The position numbers and the translations under genes were made by a program. The notes beneath the pieces are model-generated. The model was given only the letters and a program-made list of their open reading frames with translations. It made no database searches and had not been told where the DNA came from. This document shows, in pieces, positions 1-7,528 of a stretch of DNA of 64,000 nt (position 1 is its first letter; each line of letters opens with the position of its first letter). The DNA is from Arcicella gelida (GTDB taxonomy: Bacteria; Bacteroidota; Bacteroidia; Cytophagales; Spirosomataceae): assembly GCF_034931025.1 (NCBI RefSeq), contig NZ_JAYGIL010000034.1:1-64000 (forward strand), written 5' to 3'.

Positions 1-24
1 TTTTAGCAGAAACAAAATACAGAA

Positions 25-64
25 AAACCCCGAAAATTGCCAGTATTGACACTTTCCCGGGGTT
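25..64 (-). terminator. Intrinsic terminator of the first minus-strand gene
   Basis: A GC-rich stem AACCCCG/CGGGGTT (26-32 with 58-64) encloses a 25-base loop. Read on the minus strand the stem is followed by a short T run (TTTTTCTG), so it would end transcription of the gene that stops at 97. On the plus strand the following sequence is T-rich as well, so it may work in both directions. Confidence 0.6.
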
Positions 65-96
65 ATTTTATTGGTAATATATTGATTATTAAATAT

Positions 97-891
97 TTAC
101 AAGATTAAAGGGAAGCCTACTATATCTTCTTTCCTTAGCCACCCTTCTATTTTATTAATTTTAGTTATTTTAGGGTCAGGATAAAATATAATCTGAACAT
201 ATTTCCCTTCCTCATTAACGACTCTAGCTGCATCACCTTTAACAAGATATTTTTTAGTTTTCACATCTCTACTTTGGTATATGTATGCTTTAGGCACTTG
301 AACATGCGCATATAAAACTTCTTTATATACTACATTTCGTAAATCTCCGAATAGTTTTTCAAAACTTGCTTCCGAAAAAGGTATGCGTTCTTTGGTAGGA
401 TAAAGTATTTGACGAACTAATTTTTTACGCTCAAAATCCTCCCCTTTTTCATAATAAGCTCTATAAACCTCTTGCTTACTAAGCAACCACTCATGGTTCT
501 CTTCGGCATAAGTAAAATAACTATAATATCGGTTCCAATCTTGCTTAGTTGGTTCATTGATTACAAGAAATGTATTATTATCAATTGATTTGATTAGATT
601 ATATGTTAGCGATAAAAGTTTTTTATTGATAGCTTGAAATTGATAGTAATTATTGCCTTTGTTCACATACAAAGCCAAACTTCGAGCTACTTCTCCCGCA
701 GGAACAGGATTGTTTTTATAAGATTTGTATTTCAATACTAATAAAACATCCTCTAATTTGTCATTATTAATATCCATGAATAAGGTATCAACAATTCTTG
801 CGTTTGAAGCATTGGGAATAGAATCTAGTTTTATCTGTGAAAAGGCATTAATGCTAGTCAGCAAAAAAATTATATATACTTGAATCTTCAT
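97..891 (-). CDS. Secreted protein with C-terminal SH3-like region, function unknown
   Basis: A 264-residue protein with an N-terminal signal peptide (KIQVYIIFLLTSINAFSQ, cleavage after about residue 19). I do not recognise the central part. The C-terminal ~60 residues (ARVVNEEGKYVQIIFY then EGWLRKEDIVGF) have the pattern of a bacterial SH3-like domain: a value that follows a 'reset' segment, then a tryptophan-containing strand that closes the fold. Such domains usually bind peptidoglycan or peptide motifs outside the inner membrane. The 233-residue protein encoded at 1861-2562 ends in a similar segment, so the two may be distantly related. A terminator lies directly downstream. The product is probably periplasmic; no enzymatic role can be assigned. 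Confidence 0.7.
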   Translation of the reverse strand: MKIQVYIIFLLTSINAFSQIKLDSIPNASNARIVDTLFMDINNDKLEDVLLVLKYKSYKNNPVPAGEVARSLALYVNKGNNYYQFQAINKKLLSLTYNLIKSIDNNTFLVINEPTKQDWNRYYSYFTYAEENHEWLLSKQEVYRAYYEKGEDFERKKLVRQILYPTKERIPFSEASFEKLFGDLRNVVYKEVLYAHVQVPKAYIYQSRDVKTKKYLVKGDAARVVNEEGKYVQIIFYPDPKITKINKIEGWLRKEDIVGFPLIL

Positions 892-970
892 AATTTTATT
901 TTAGCAATAACTTTATATCCCCCAGCGAGTCGTAGGCTTGTTACTAAGCCCTGTTGCAGATGACTCCCAT

Positions 971-1534
971 CTATTGCATATTATAAATTTGGTATTTACC
1001 ATTACGATAGAATACTATTTCACGGTTATTGCTAATCTTGGGGTCTCCGTAAATACGTATTTCTTTGATACTCTTACCATTGACAATAACCTCTGGAGCA
1101 GGTACAGACCTAGTAGGTACATATTCCTCTAGGATATTTCCAACTACCTTATCTATCTCTTCCAGTACTCCACTACTTCCTTTCAAAAAGTGAGAATTCA
1201 ACTCTACAATAAATAAAACACCGTCTAAATAAAAGTACCCAGCCAAAGGATTCCCTGAGTACTTGTAGTAATTAGTCGGCGTAGTATATAATGAAAAACA
1301 ATGATTGAGTAAACTATCTTTTTTCAAAGAATGCTCTTCCTCTCTTAGTACAACTATAAATTTCCCGTTAACTAAATTAGTGCTGTGATTTAAAGTTCCT
1401 AAATATTTTCTCAAAGCCTCTGTTCTTACCGAGTCTTTGATTGTCATTTCAAACTTTCCTATTTGAGCATTGATAGCGATACTTGAAATAAATGATAGAA
1501 ATATCACTAATGATAGAATTGTTTTGTTTTTCAT
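971..1534 (-). CDS. Secreted hypothetical protein
   Basis: A 187-residue protein starting MKNKTILSLVIFLSF with a signal peptide ending near IAINAQ (about residue 24). The mature part is mixed alpha/beta, with a C-terminal segment (PAPEVIVNGKSIKEIRIYG) that resembles the 'plug-like' or secretin/TonB short-domain strands found in Bacteroidota envelope proteins, but I cannot place it in a named family. It follows a degraded small gene on the same strand and lies in a run of small secreted proteins, so a shared envelope or accessory role is possible. No catalytic motif or lipobox is seen. Confidence 0.65.
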   Translation of the reverse strand: MKNKTILSLVIFLSFISSIAINAQIGKFEMTIKDSVRTEALRKYLGTLNHSTNLVNGKFIVVLREEEHSLKKDSLLNHCFSLYTTPTNYYKYSGNPLAGYFYLDGVLFIVELNSHFLKGSSGVLEEIDKVVGNILEEYVPTRSVPAPEVIVNGKSIKEIRIYGDPKISNNREIVFYRNGKYQIYNMQ

Positions 1535-1566
1535 GTTGCGTTAATAATGTCGAAATTATTCTTACT

Positions 1567-1857
1567 TTAAAGTTTGGGGGTAATAAAAATAGCTTCCCCA
1601 TAAATTCTACTTAACACCACATCAATGTTGATACTTTATTTTTCTATCCTTAGTTAGGTATAAAGTGTTACTTATCATATATACCCCCTCAAGTATATCT
1701 CCTTCTTTTTTGAAATACTTGATAGAGCTTTTGATAAAGGCAATCATAGAAGTGTCTTTTACCACCAACTGGGGTAAATCTGGTAATGAATCTGTTTGTG
1801 CTTTGCTTTGGCTTATACAAAACACAAAAAGTAAGAATATTATAAGGTGTTTTTCAT
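1567..1857 (-). pseudogene. Small secreted protein gene with two apparent frameshifts
   Basis: The open frame 1622-1825 begins only at an internal GTG and lacks a proper start. Reading upstream in that frame gives HEKHLIIFLLFVFCISQSKA, a complete signal peptide with no start codon. An ATG sits at 1857-1855 one frame away, followed by five A (T run at 1850-1854 on the plus strand); a sixth A would give MKKHLIIFLLFVF, a normal secretory start. At the 3' end the frame stops at 1622, while a neighbouring frame continues as INIDVVLSRIYGEAIFITPK to a stop at 1567; removing one base near the AAA at 1635-1640 would join them. The repaired protein would be about 95 residues. It is either a pseudogene, a phase-variable gene, or two homopolymer sequencing errors. 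Confidence 0.6.
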
Positions 1858-1860
1858 GAA

Positions 1861-2562
1861 TTATGTTTTTTTAATATTCCAGTAAGTTGGTTCAGCACTT
1901 TTATTTGTAAGCTGTTCAGCTTTAACCCAACCTTCTAATAATGCTTTTCCCCAATAGCGAACTTTCACCCACCCTTTCCGTCGAAATAAAACCTCTACTT
2001 CTTCATCCTTTTTTAGGGAATTAAATGAAGGTACATTGGGTGTAGTATTCAAATTGACATTATCTTCTTTACAAAAAAGATATTCCGATTTATCTCTTTC
2101 CAATAAAAACATTGTTTGGTCAATTCCGACTTTCAAATATTTTTGTGTTAACAAAAGCTGAAGAGAAAGGTAAGGCAAAGGCAGTCTTGGTGAGCGAAAT
2201 TGATAAATCCCCATCCATGGCTGAGGATAAACTCCTGATTTTTGCAAAGCAATAGAATCTCTTTTATCTGTTGCACATATAAAACAGTTACCTCCATTAC
2301 TTTCTAAGGTAGCTATGTTGAGACTAAGGTTTTCATACATTCCCATAAAGTTTCCATAAACTCTAGTTCCTTGTATATGAATTTTATGTCCTTGTTCTGG
2401 ATAAGTTTTCGCTAATTCCTCTTTTGTAAAATCTGGATTTACTGCCATCTTAAAAACCCAATGCCCTTGAAATTGTTGGAGGGTATCTAGCTGTGTATGC
2501 TGCCCAATTACAGTATATGTAGTTAGTAGAATTAGCATTATAGTTTTTTTAATTTCCATCAC
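1861..2562 (-). CDS. Secreted protein with C-terminal SH3-like domain
   Basis: A 233-residue protein with a signal peptide (IKKTIMLILLTTYTVIGQ). The first two-thirds contain WVFKMAVNPDF and a lipocalin/META-like set of strands (GHWVF...YGNFMGMYENLSL...YLSLQLLL) that I cannot assign firmly. The last ~55 residues (DEEVEVLFRRKGWVKVRYW then LEGWVKAEQL) are a convincing SH3_3-type domain: VEVL, a GWVKVRY strand and a closing GWVKA strand. It probably acts in the periplasm or at the outer membrane. Its stop codon is four bases from the ATG of the frameshifted small gene, so the two were probably co-transcribed. MMEIKK offers two adjacent ATG starts. Confidence 0.7.
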   Translation of the reverse strand: MMEIKKTIMLILLTTYTVIGQHTQLDTLQQFQGHWVFKMAVNPDFTKEELAKTYPEQGHKIHIQGTRVYGNFMGMYENLSLNIATLESNGGNCFICATDKRDSIALQKSGVYPQPWMGIYQFRSPRLPLPYLSLQLLLTQKYLKVGIDQTMFLLERDKSEYLFCKEDNVNLNTTPNVPSFNSLKKDEEVEVLFRRKGWVKVRYWGKALLEGWVKAEQLTNKSAEPTYWNIKKT

Positions 2563-2660
2563 ATTCTGTATTAGGTATTGAAAAATTCACTCATTAATGT
2601 GGCTCAAACCTCTTACCACTGTTTATGTCTTCACAAACAATTAGACCGCTTTCCACTTAG

Positions 2661-2678
2661 TTGTTCGTGAGACACGAA
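2661..2678. repeat. Hairpin repeat, copy 1
   Basis: The 18 bases TTGTTCGTGAGACACGAA contain the inverted repeat TTCGTG-AGA-CACGAA. The identical 18 bases occur again at 3844-3861. The two copies flank the two genes between 2698 and 3744 in direct orientation, about 1.18 kb apart. No open frame of mobile-element type lies between them, so this is a short interspersed repeat rather than an insertion sequence. Confidence 0.7.
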
Positions 2679-2697
2679 TAACGACAAAAATCATGTT

Positions 2698-3231
2698 CTA
2701 GTCCATTGATGATTCCTCTGTATGGATTTGAGCTGACTGTAAAAGTTTCTTTTCCTCTATTTCCTCTTTTATTCGCATGATATATTGAACTAGATAAACA
2801 GCAAAGAAGTTAAAACCCAAGGTTATTAGTTCTTTGTCAGTATTTATGTTGATTTGAAATCCTGAAAACGAGAATCTGGTATCAAATTTAAAATCATTGG
2901 TGTAATCAATACCAACTCCAAGATAAAGCCCTGCTACAAATTTGAAGGCGAAACCCATTAATGCAAAACTAAATATTTGTAAAGACTGATTGATAGTTGA
3001 TAGTTTCAATCCTAGTTCATATTCTCCTTTCAGCAAAAGCCGTCCACAATAAATTGAAAATGAGTAAAGTCCGACTGCTAACAAATAAATTAGCAATACA
3101 AGTCCTGTTATTGTAACAGTTTGTGCTATTAGGTAAATTGTCAAAACAATACCTATTATCCCACCAGCAATTTGATAATATGCTAGTCGCTTTAATTTTG
3201 TTTTTAGTTTGTTCGGTAGTTTGATATTCAT
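2698..3231 (-). CDS. Four-helix membrane protein, unknown function
   Basis: Starts best at MNIKLPNKLKTKLKRL (178 residues); an upstream in-frame start adds 11 residues that look like non-coding sequence. After a short basic N-terminus there are two closely spaced hydrophobic segments (about residues 20-65), a third (about 82-105) and a fourth near 130-150, followed by an acidic/charged cytoplasmic tail (KEEIEEKKLL). Between helices 3 and 4 is a polar loop with FDTRFSFSGFQINI. I recognise this layout from small orphan membrane proteins in Bacteroidota, but no function is known. The gene and the next one upstream lie between two copies of a hairpin repeat. Confidence 0.65.
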   Translation of the reverse strand: MNIKLPNKLKTKLKRLAYYQIAGGIIGIVLTIYLIAQTVTITGLVLLIYLLAVGLYSFSIYCGRLLLKGEYELGLKLSTINQSLQIFSFALMGFAFKFVAGLYLGVGIDYTNDFKFDTRFSFSGFQININTDKELITLGFNFFAVYLVQYIMRIKEEIEEKKLLQSAQIHTEESSMD

Positions 3232-3282
3232 TGTATAGACTAGTGGGGAAGCTTTACTTAACACTTGAACAAGTAAGATAAT

Positions 3283-3744
3283 TTAACCATCAATTAAAAT
3301 TTCTTTAGCATCAAAGTCAGACATTGTCAACGTAAACGTATGATTTCTGTCGTGGTCTGTTTCAAAAGCAATCTCCCAAATTATTGGTTTGTCTTCACAT
3401 CTTGGAAGTCCCAAATAAACTGCTTCAAACTCATTTTGAAAATTTTCTATTTTAAAACCTTCTTTCCAATTTCCAAATTCGTCCTCAATTAATGGTGTAA
3501 TTGATTTAGTTATTACGGAATAATTAGTTTCAATACTTTTGAAAAAGTCAATTTGTTTTTGCGTTGGTCCAGTTTCATTTCCTTTAATTCCAATTTCTAT
3601 AATCTTGTCAGTAGGTGTAAAATATCGTCTGCATTCATAATAACTTTTAAGAGGGTCTTTTTTGTCTATTAGAAAAAGCATTGTTCCAAAAAAGTCATTA
3701 TTAATTTTTGTCGATTTACCGAAAATAAAATCTAAAATTCCCAT
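3283..3744 (-). CDS. Cytoplasmic hypothetical protein
   Basis: The frame is open to 3879, but the first 45 residues include the translation of the hairpin repeat at 3844-3864 (LFVSHEQ), so the real start is probably the ATG at 3744, giving MGILDFIFGK and 153 residues. The short hydrophobic start followed by a charged body (IFGKSTKINNDFFG) is typical of cytosolic small proteins of the immunity/DUF type in Bacteroidota; there is no signal peptide. Two W and many acidic residues lie in the second half (DEFGNWKEGFKIENF, KPIIWEIAFETDHDR). No family can be named with confidence. Sequence bias matches its neighbours. Confidence 0.6.
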   Translation of the reverse strand: MGILDFIFGKSTKINNDFFGTMLFLIDKKDPLKSYYECRRYFTPTDKIIEIGIKGNETGPTQKQIDFFKSIETNYSVITKSITPLIEDEFGNWKEGFKIENFQNEFEAVYLGLPRCEDKPIIWEIAFETDHDRNHTFTLTMSDFDAKEILIDG

Positions 3745-3843
3745 TTTATGTGTTGTTTTTATAATTGGTAGCAGCCCACTATTACATGAAAGTAAAGTAC
3801 TCCTTCTTCTATTTTCTAAATCTATTAAATCTCTTACCATTTT

Positions 3844-3864
3844 TTGTTCGTGAGACACGAACAA
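3844..3864. repeat. Hairpin repeat, copy 2
   Basis: A perfect inverted repeat with 9-base arms, TTGTTCGTG and CACGAACAA, around the loop AGA. Its first 18 bases match the copy at 2661-2678 exactly. It lies upstream of the ATG at 3744 in the leader of the 153-residue protein, where it could form a hairpin in the mRNA. Confidence 0.7.
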
Positions 3865-4200
3865 TGGCAGACGTTTCAAATTATTTTCCTTCTATTAAAA
3901 TCTATTAGTTACCTTAAAAACTCTCTAATCAATTCACTCCACAAACTACCATTTTCCCTTACATTTCCCAAACCTTCAACTAATTCATTTTCAAAAACTT
4001 ATTAAACGGTATTTTATTTTTATCTTGTGATAAATTTATAAGGCTAGTTATTGTGTTTTCTGGCTTAATTGAGGCATTTTGCTATACCCTAAACTTATCT
4101 TTACTCTCATTACTTTAACGCCAATCCACTTATGGCTCAATCAATCTTTATTAGCTATTTTTTCAATTTCTTTTGGCACTATTTTAGAAGTACCTAAGCT
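3865..4200. other. Gene-free AT-rich stretch before the minisatellite
   Basis: About 335 bases with no convincing coding frame, promoter or hairpin. It leads into the tandem repeat at 4201. Confidence 0.5.
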
Positions 4201-4771
4201 TTTTACAAAAACATTTGAGTGCTTTGCAGGATTCTTTCCTGTCTTTGCTCCATCATTAGCGGGCTTCACAAAATATTTTCCCGTAATTTCAAAAACATTT
4301 GAGTGCTTCACAAAACTCTTTGCTATCTTTGCTCAATCATTAGCGTGCTTCACAAAATATTTTCCCATCATTTCAAAAATATTTGAGTACGTTGCAGGAT
4401 TCTTTCCCACACTTGCTTTATCATTAGCGGGCTTCACAAGTTCACTTCCTACTCTTCCTTCATTATTAGCGGACTTCACAAGATTATTTCCTGTTCTTGC
4501 TTCATCATTAGCGGGCTTCACAAATTTACTTCCCACTCTTCCTTCATCATTAGCGGGCTTTGCAGGATTCTTTCTCACTCTTGCTTTATCATTAGCAGAC
4601 TTCACAAGATTATTTCCCGCTCTTCCTTCATCATTAGCGGGCTTTGCAAGATTCTTTCCCACTCTTGCTTTATCATCAGCGGGCTTTGCAAGATTCTTTC
4701 CCACTCTTGCTTTATCATCAGCGGGCTTCACAAGATTACTTCCCGCTCTTGTTTTATCATTTGTAGGCTTT
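4201..4771. repeat. 42-bp tandem repeat (minisatellite) with open frames on both strands
   Basis: From about 4430 to 4771 there are roughly eight head-to-tail copies of a 42-base unit of the type TTCACAAGATTATTTCCCGC...TCATCATTAGCGGGC, alternating between a 'TTCACAAGATTA' and a 'TTTGCAAGATTC' form. From 4201 to 4430 the period is 84 bases, with an AAAACATTTGAGTGC insert. Because 42 is a multiple of three, a frame is open on each strand: plus 4079-4792 (TTG start, hydrophobic 14-residue repeats such as FTRLFPALPSSLAG) and minus 4333-4731 (GTG start, charged repeats such as KPADDKARVGKNLA). Neither has a good start codon or leader. Copies vary at all codon positions, so I do not annotate either frame as a gene. 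Confidence 0.75.
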
Positions 4772-4873
4772 GTTTTGTTCTTTTCTCTATAAATTATTTA
4801 ACCTTGCTGAATTTGCTTTTTGATACATTCATTAATAGCTTTATTTGTTCAATTTTATTAACCATCAAGCGTC

Positions 4874-5350
4874 TTGGAAAAGCCTTTAATTGATAAAAAA
4901 TATTTACTTGAGAAGTTCCCAGGAAAAGGTGGATGGACTTATGCGGTTATTCCTGAGGTTTTACAGGATAAACATTCACATTTTGGTTGGGTGAAGGTTA
5001 AAGGCTTTATTGATGATTTCGAATTGAAAAGTTATCGTTTAATGCCTATGGGCAATGGGATGCTTTTTTTGCCTGTTAGGGCTGAAATCCGTAAAAAGAT
5101 TGGGAAAAAAGAGGGCGATTGGGTACATGTAAAACTCTTTGCTGATAATGATGTACTAGAAATTCCTAAAGAATTGATGCTTTGTTTAGAAGATGAACCT
5201 CAAGCCTTAAAAAACTTTTTGACATATACAGAAAGTGAACAAAAAGCCTATATTGATTGGATATTAGGGGCTAAAAAAGAAGAGACAAGAATAGAACGTA
5301 TGGCAGAAACCGTCAATAAAGTATTAAAAGGATTAAAATTCAGAGATTAA
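4874..5350 (+). CDS. DUF1905 / YdeI-OmdA family protein
   Basis: A 158-residue cytosolic protein beginning at a TTG codon (MEKPLIDKKYLLEKF); no ATG precedes it in frame. Residues ~10-95 form a DUF1905 domain (GWTYAVIPEV, GWVKVKGFIDDF, MGNGMLFLPVRAEIRKKIGK, GDWVHVKLFAD). Residues ~110-158 match the YdeI/OmpD-associated 'bacteriocin-protection' tail: a short helix, then YIDWILGAKKEETRIERMAE, the family signature. Members are implicated in peptide/bacteriocin stress protection and DNA-associated functions, but the biochemical role is unclear. It precedes the FMN reductase gene on the same strand with a 77-base gap. Confidence 0.85.
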   Translation: MEKPLIDKKYLLEKFPGKGGWTYAVIPEVLQDKHSHFGWVKVKGFIDDFELKSYRLMPMGNGMLFLPVRAEIRKKIGKKEGDWVHVKLFADNDVLEIPKELMLCLEDEPQALKNFLTYTESEQKAYIDWILGAKKEETRIERMAETVNKVLKGLKFRD

Positions 5351-5427
5351 TTGCTTAAAAATTTGTTATCAGGCTATAACAACAGCTCATTAACAATATT
5401 TACAGTGTCTAAAAGACATTTAATCTG

Positions 5428-5982
5428 ATGAAAATTAAACATAATATTTTAGCCATTTCTGGTAGTACCCGAAGTAATTCCTCTAATCATCACCTTATCA
5501 ACGCTTTCGCAAGTCTATTCGCTGATTCACTGATTGTTAACACATTTGATGGGATTGATAAGCTTCCTCATTTTAATCCAGATACAAAAACGGAAGATAT
5601 TGATAGTATTGTTACTGATTTTAGAAGTCAAATTAACAAAGCAGATGGCGTTATTATTTGTACACCAGAATATGCACATGGAATTCCTGGCAGTTTAAAA
5701 AATGCAATTGACTGGACGGTAGGTTCAGGTGAATTTTCAGGAAAACCTACAGCTTTAATCACAGCATCAACCGATGGAACAATTGGGCATCAGGCACTTT
5801 TAGAAGTATTAAGAGTAATTGAAGCAAAAAATATTGAACAATTGCATTTGTTAATACAATTTATCAGAACAAAGATTAGTCAAGAAGGAGAGATAATTGA
5901 TAAAGATACTTTATCTGCCGTGAAAGCATTAGGACAAAGATTTATTGAGACAATCGCAGCGTCTATTGCAGAGAAAGGATAA
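5428..5982 (+). CDS. NADPH-dependent FMN reductase family protein
   Basis: A 184-residue flavodoxin-fold oxidoreductase that uses NAD(P)H to reduce FMN or quinone/chromate-like substrates in the cytosol. Seen in the sequence: the N-terminal phosphate-binding loop ISGSTRSNSSNHHLI (residues ~9-24) and the family signature PEYAHGIPGSLKNAIDW (~78-94), which contacts the flavin ring, then KPTALITASTDG. Length fits the ChrR/YieF/ArsH-like family. The start is the ATG MKIKHNILAISGS. A strong terminator follows directly, so it ends its transcription unit. The precise substrate cannot be read from the sequence. Confidence 0.9.
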   Translation: MKIKHNILAISGSTRSNSSNHHLINAFASLFADSLIVNTFDGIDKLPHFNPDTKTEDIDSIVTDFRSQINKADGVIICTPEYAHGIPGSLKNAIDWTVGSGEFSGKPTALITASTDGTIGHQALLEVLRVIEAKNIEQLHLLIQFIRTKISQEGEIIDKDTLSAVKALGQRFIETIAASIAEKG

Positions 5983-5984
5983 TC

Positions 5985-6033
5985 AAAAAAACCTTTAAAC
6001 ACCTTTCTTATGAAGGTCGTTTAAAGGTTTTTT
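5985..6033. terminator. Bidirectional terminator between converging genes
   Basis: Arms AAAAAACCTTTAAAC (5986-6000) and GTTTAAAGGTTTTTT (6019-6033) pair perfectly, with a smaller inner stem ACCTT/AAGGT. The A/T tracts on both sides make it work on both strands, ending the FMN reductase gene (+) and the SemiSWEET gene (-), whose stop codon overlaps the right end. Confidence 0.9.
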
Positions 6034-6286
6034 ACATTGATTTTCTGTATTTATATTTAAAAAACAGAATTAATAAAGATAGCATTAAGGTAATAGCATT
6101 GGCAGCAATCACTGGTACAGCTTTTGTACTAATTCCATATACTAACCAAAAAGTAACGCCCAAAGTAAACAAAAGAAACATTGCTAAAGAGATGTCTTTT
6201 GCAGATTTAGTTTTATAAATCTGTATTACTTGTGGCACGAAGGCGATGGTAGTTAATATACCAGCGAAATAACCTACAGTTTCCAT
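6032..6286 (-). CDS. SemiSWEET sugar transporter
   Basis: An 84-residue inner-membrane protein with three transmembrane helices, the size of a bacterial SemiSWEET, which dimerises to form a sugar (glucose/sucrose) facilitator. The first helix carries the PQ-loop motif TIAFVPQVIQIYKTKSA, followed by KDISLAMFLLFTLGVTFWLVYG and a last helix ANAITLMLSLLILFFKYKY. The tryptophan in helix 2 and asparagine in helix 3 (AANA) match the substrate-pocket positions of the family. It converges with the FMN reductase gene and shares the terminator. About 290 bases upstream are gene-free up to the palindromic repeat at 6462. Confidence 0.9.
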   Translation of the reverse strand: METVGYFAGILTTIAFVPQVIQIYKTKSAKDISLAMFLLFTLGVTFWLVYGISTKAVPVIAANAITLMLSLLILFFKYKYRKSM

Positions 6287-6461
6287 GTTTGTAATGATTT
6301 AATTTTAGTTCTACAACACAAACATAACGGAATTATTATATATATCGTTCACAATAGGCTTATTTTCTTCAAATAATACAATTATTCATTTTTTAAATTT
6401 AGCTTTTTTTTGTTTGTTAGACTTATTGCTGGAAGGTGGAGATGGATTTTCTTTGTTTTGA

Positions 6462-6553
6462 AACCTCACCCCCTGCCCCTCTCCTGTTGAGAGGGGAGCT
6501 TTCGACGCAAAAAAAGCCCCTTCTCAACAGGAGAAGGGGTTGGGGATGAGGTT
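6462..6553. repeat. 92-bp nested palindromic repeat (REP/MITE-like)
   Basis: The element starts AACCTCACCCCCTGCCCCTC and ends with the complementary GGGGTTGGGGATGAGGTT. Inside are nested stems (CTCCTGTTGAGAGGGG, CCCCTTCTCAACAGGAG). It is far more GC-rich than its surroundings. Elements of this CCTCACCCC...CTCTCC type occur in many unrelated bacterial genomes as interspersed palindromic repeats. It sits just downstream of the inositol-lipid cluster and may also act as its terminator. Confidence 0.8.
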
Positions 6554-6580
6554 ATTATTCTTGTTTTCACCGCAATATCG

Positions 6581-7528
6581 CTACAGTGGTAGTATATACT
6601 TAATCATGGGTTTTCTAACAAAAAGGTTAAATAACACTATTCCAAGAACAGCACAAGTAATCCCAGCTAATACATCAATTACATAATGATGATTTGAATA
6701 TACTGCCGAACACCATATTCCTACACAAAAAATAACGAAGAATACAATAAAATATCCTACTCTTTTCTTGGCTGCAAAGTATAAAACAATCAAAGGATAA
6801 GCAGAATGCAATGAAGGCATGGCGGCAAAAACATTGGCATTCTTCTCATAAATTCCTTTGAAGATTGGTGCACCTACGAGTGCATCAAAATGCTTTAAGT
6901 TTCCTACATTTCCCATAATGTTAAAATGCTCTATGAAACCATATTCTGCAACATACCAAGGCGGAGCAGCAGGATAAGTATAATAAACCACAAATCCGAT
7001 TAGGTTTACAAAAAGGAAACAGTAGGTGAAGCTATAAATAAGGGCTTTGTCTTTCCAAAAAGCATAAATGCCAAATAAAAAAGGTACTGGTACCCAATTG
7101 ATATAAAATAGACCCGAAAGTAAATCTAAAAAGGGCGTATGATACTTTGTAAAATACTCATTCAGCGTAAGTCTTACACCATTATCATTTACTCCGAATA
7201 AATACTTCTCAATCTCATAAGGTTGTTTGATATGCACAGGATTAACGGCATAATTGGGAATAATTCTCAGAGAATCATACAGTATCCAGAAGATGACAAA
7301 GGGTAACATCGCTTTGACGAAGCTACGAGTTACCCCATTGAGATAAAATAAAATAAGGATTAAAAAGTAAAGTGTTGAATGTTCAGGGCGATACGGCACT
7401 ACCTGACTAAACCAAATAAAGTAAATAACCGAAATGGATAAAGCTAGGACAATATTTTGCTTGGTAAACCTTAAAAAATTCTGATTCTCTTCTATTGCCC
7501 AAAAACGATTAAGGTTTAATTTTTTCAT
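6581..7528 (-). CDS. PAP2-family inositol phosphorylceramide synthase-like enzyme
   Basis: A ~315-residue polytopic membrane protein (about eight helices). It carries the three PAP2/LPT catalytic elements seen in fungal Aur1-type IPC synthases: YPAAPPW (~185-191), AAMPSLHSAYP with the catalytic His (~241) and YSNHHYVIDVLAG with the second His and the Asp (~280-285). By family it moves an inositol-phosphate headgroup from a phosphatidylinositol-type donor to ceramide, or removes a lipid phosphate. It is the last gene of the inositol-lipid cluster and overlaps the end of the DUF4833 gene by 20 bases (MKKLNLN start; an ATG three codons upstream is an alternative). A role in inositol sphingolipid synthesis is inferred from the cluster; activity as a plain phosphatase cannot be excluded. 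Confidence 0.85.
   Translation of the reverse strand: MKKLNLNRFWAIEENQNFLRFTKQNIVLALSISVIYFIWFSQVVPYRPEHSTLYFLILILFYLNGVTRSFVKAMLPFVIFWILYDSLRIIPNYAVNPVHIKQPYEIEKYLFGVNDNGVRLTLNEYFTKYHTPFLDLLSGLFYINWVPVPFLFGIYAFWKDKALIYSFTYCFLFVNLIGFVVYYTYPAAPPWYVAEYGFIEHFNIMGNVGNLKHFDALVGAPIFKGIYEKNANVFAAMPSLHSAYPLIVLYFAAKKRVGYFIVFFVIFCVGIWCSAVYSNHHYVIDVLAGITCAVLGIVLFNLFVRKPMIKYILPL

Noticed and set aside
938..1132. 64-residue plus-strand frame
   Set aside because: Antisense to the secreted 187-residue protein gene; no start signals.
4333..4731. Minus-strand 132-residue charged repeat frame
   Set aside because: GTG start inside the repeat and no upstream ATG; an open frame is expected from a repeat unit divisible by three.
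4430..4771. Possible CRISPR array
   Set aside because: The 42-base units follow each other without unique spacers, and no cas gene is present.
4079..4792. Plus-strand 237-residue frame over the minisatellite
   Set aside because: TTG start without a leader, composed of the translated 42-bp repeat, equally open on the other strand; kept as a repeat.
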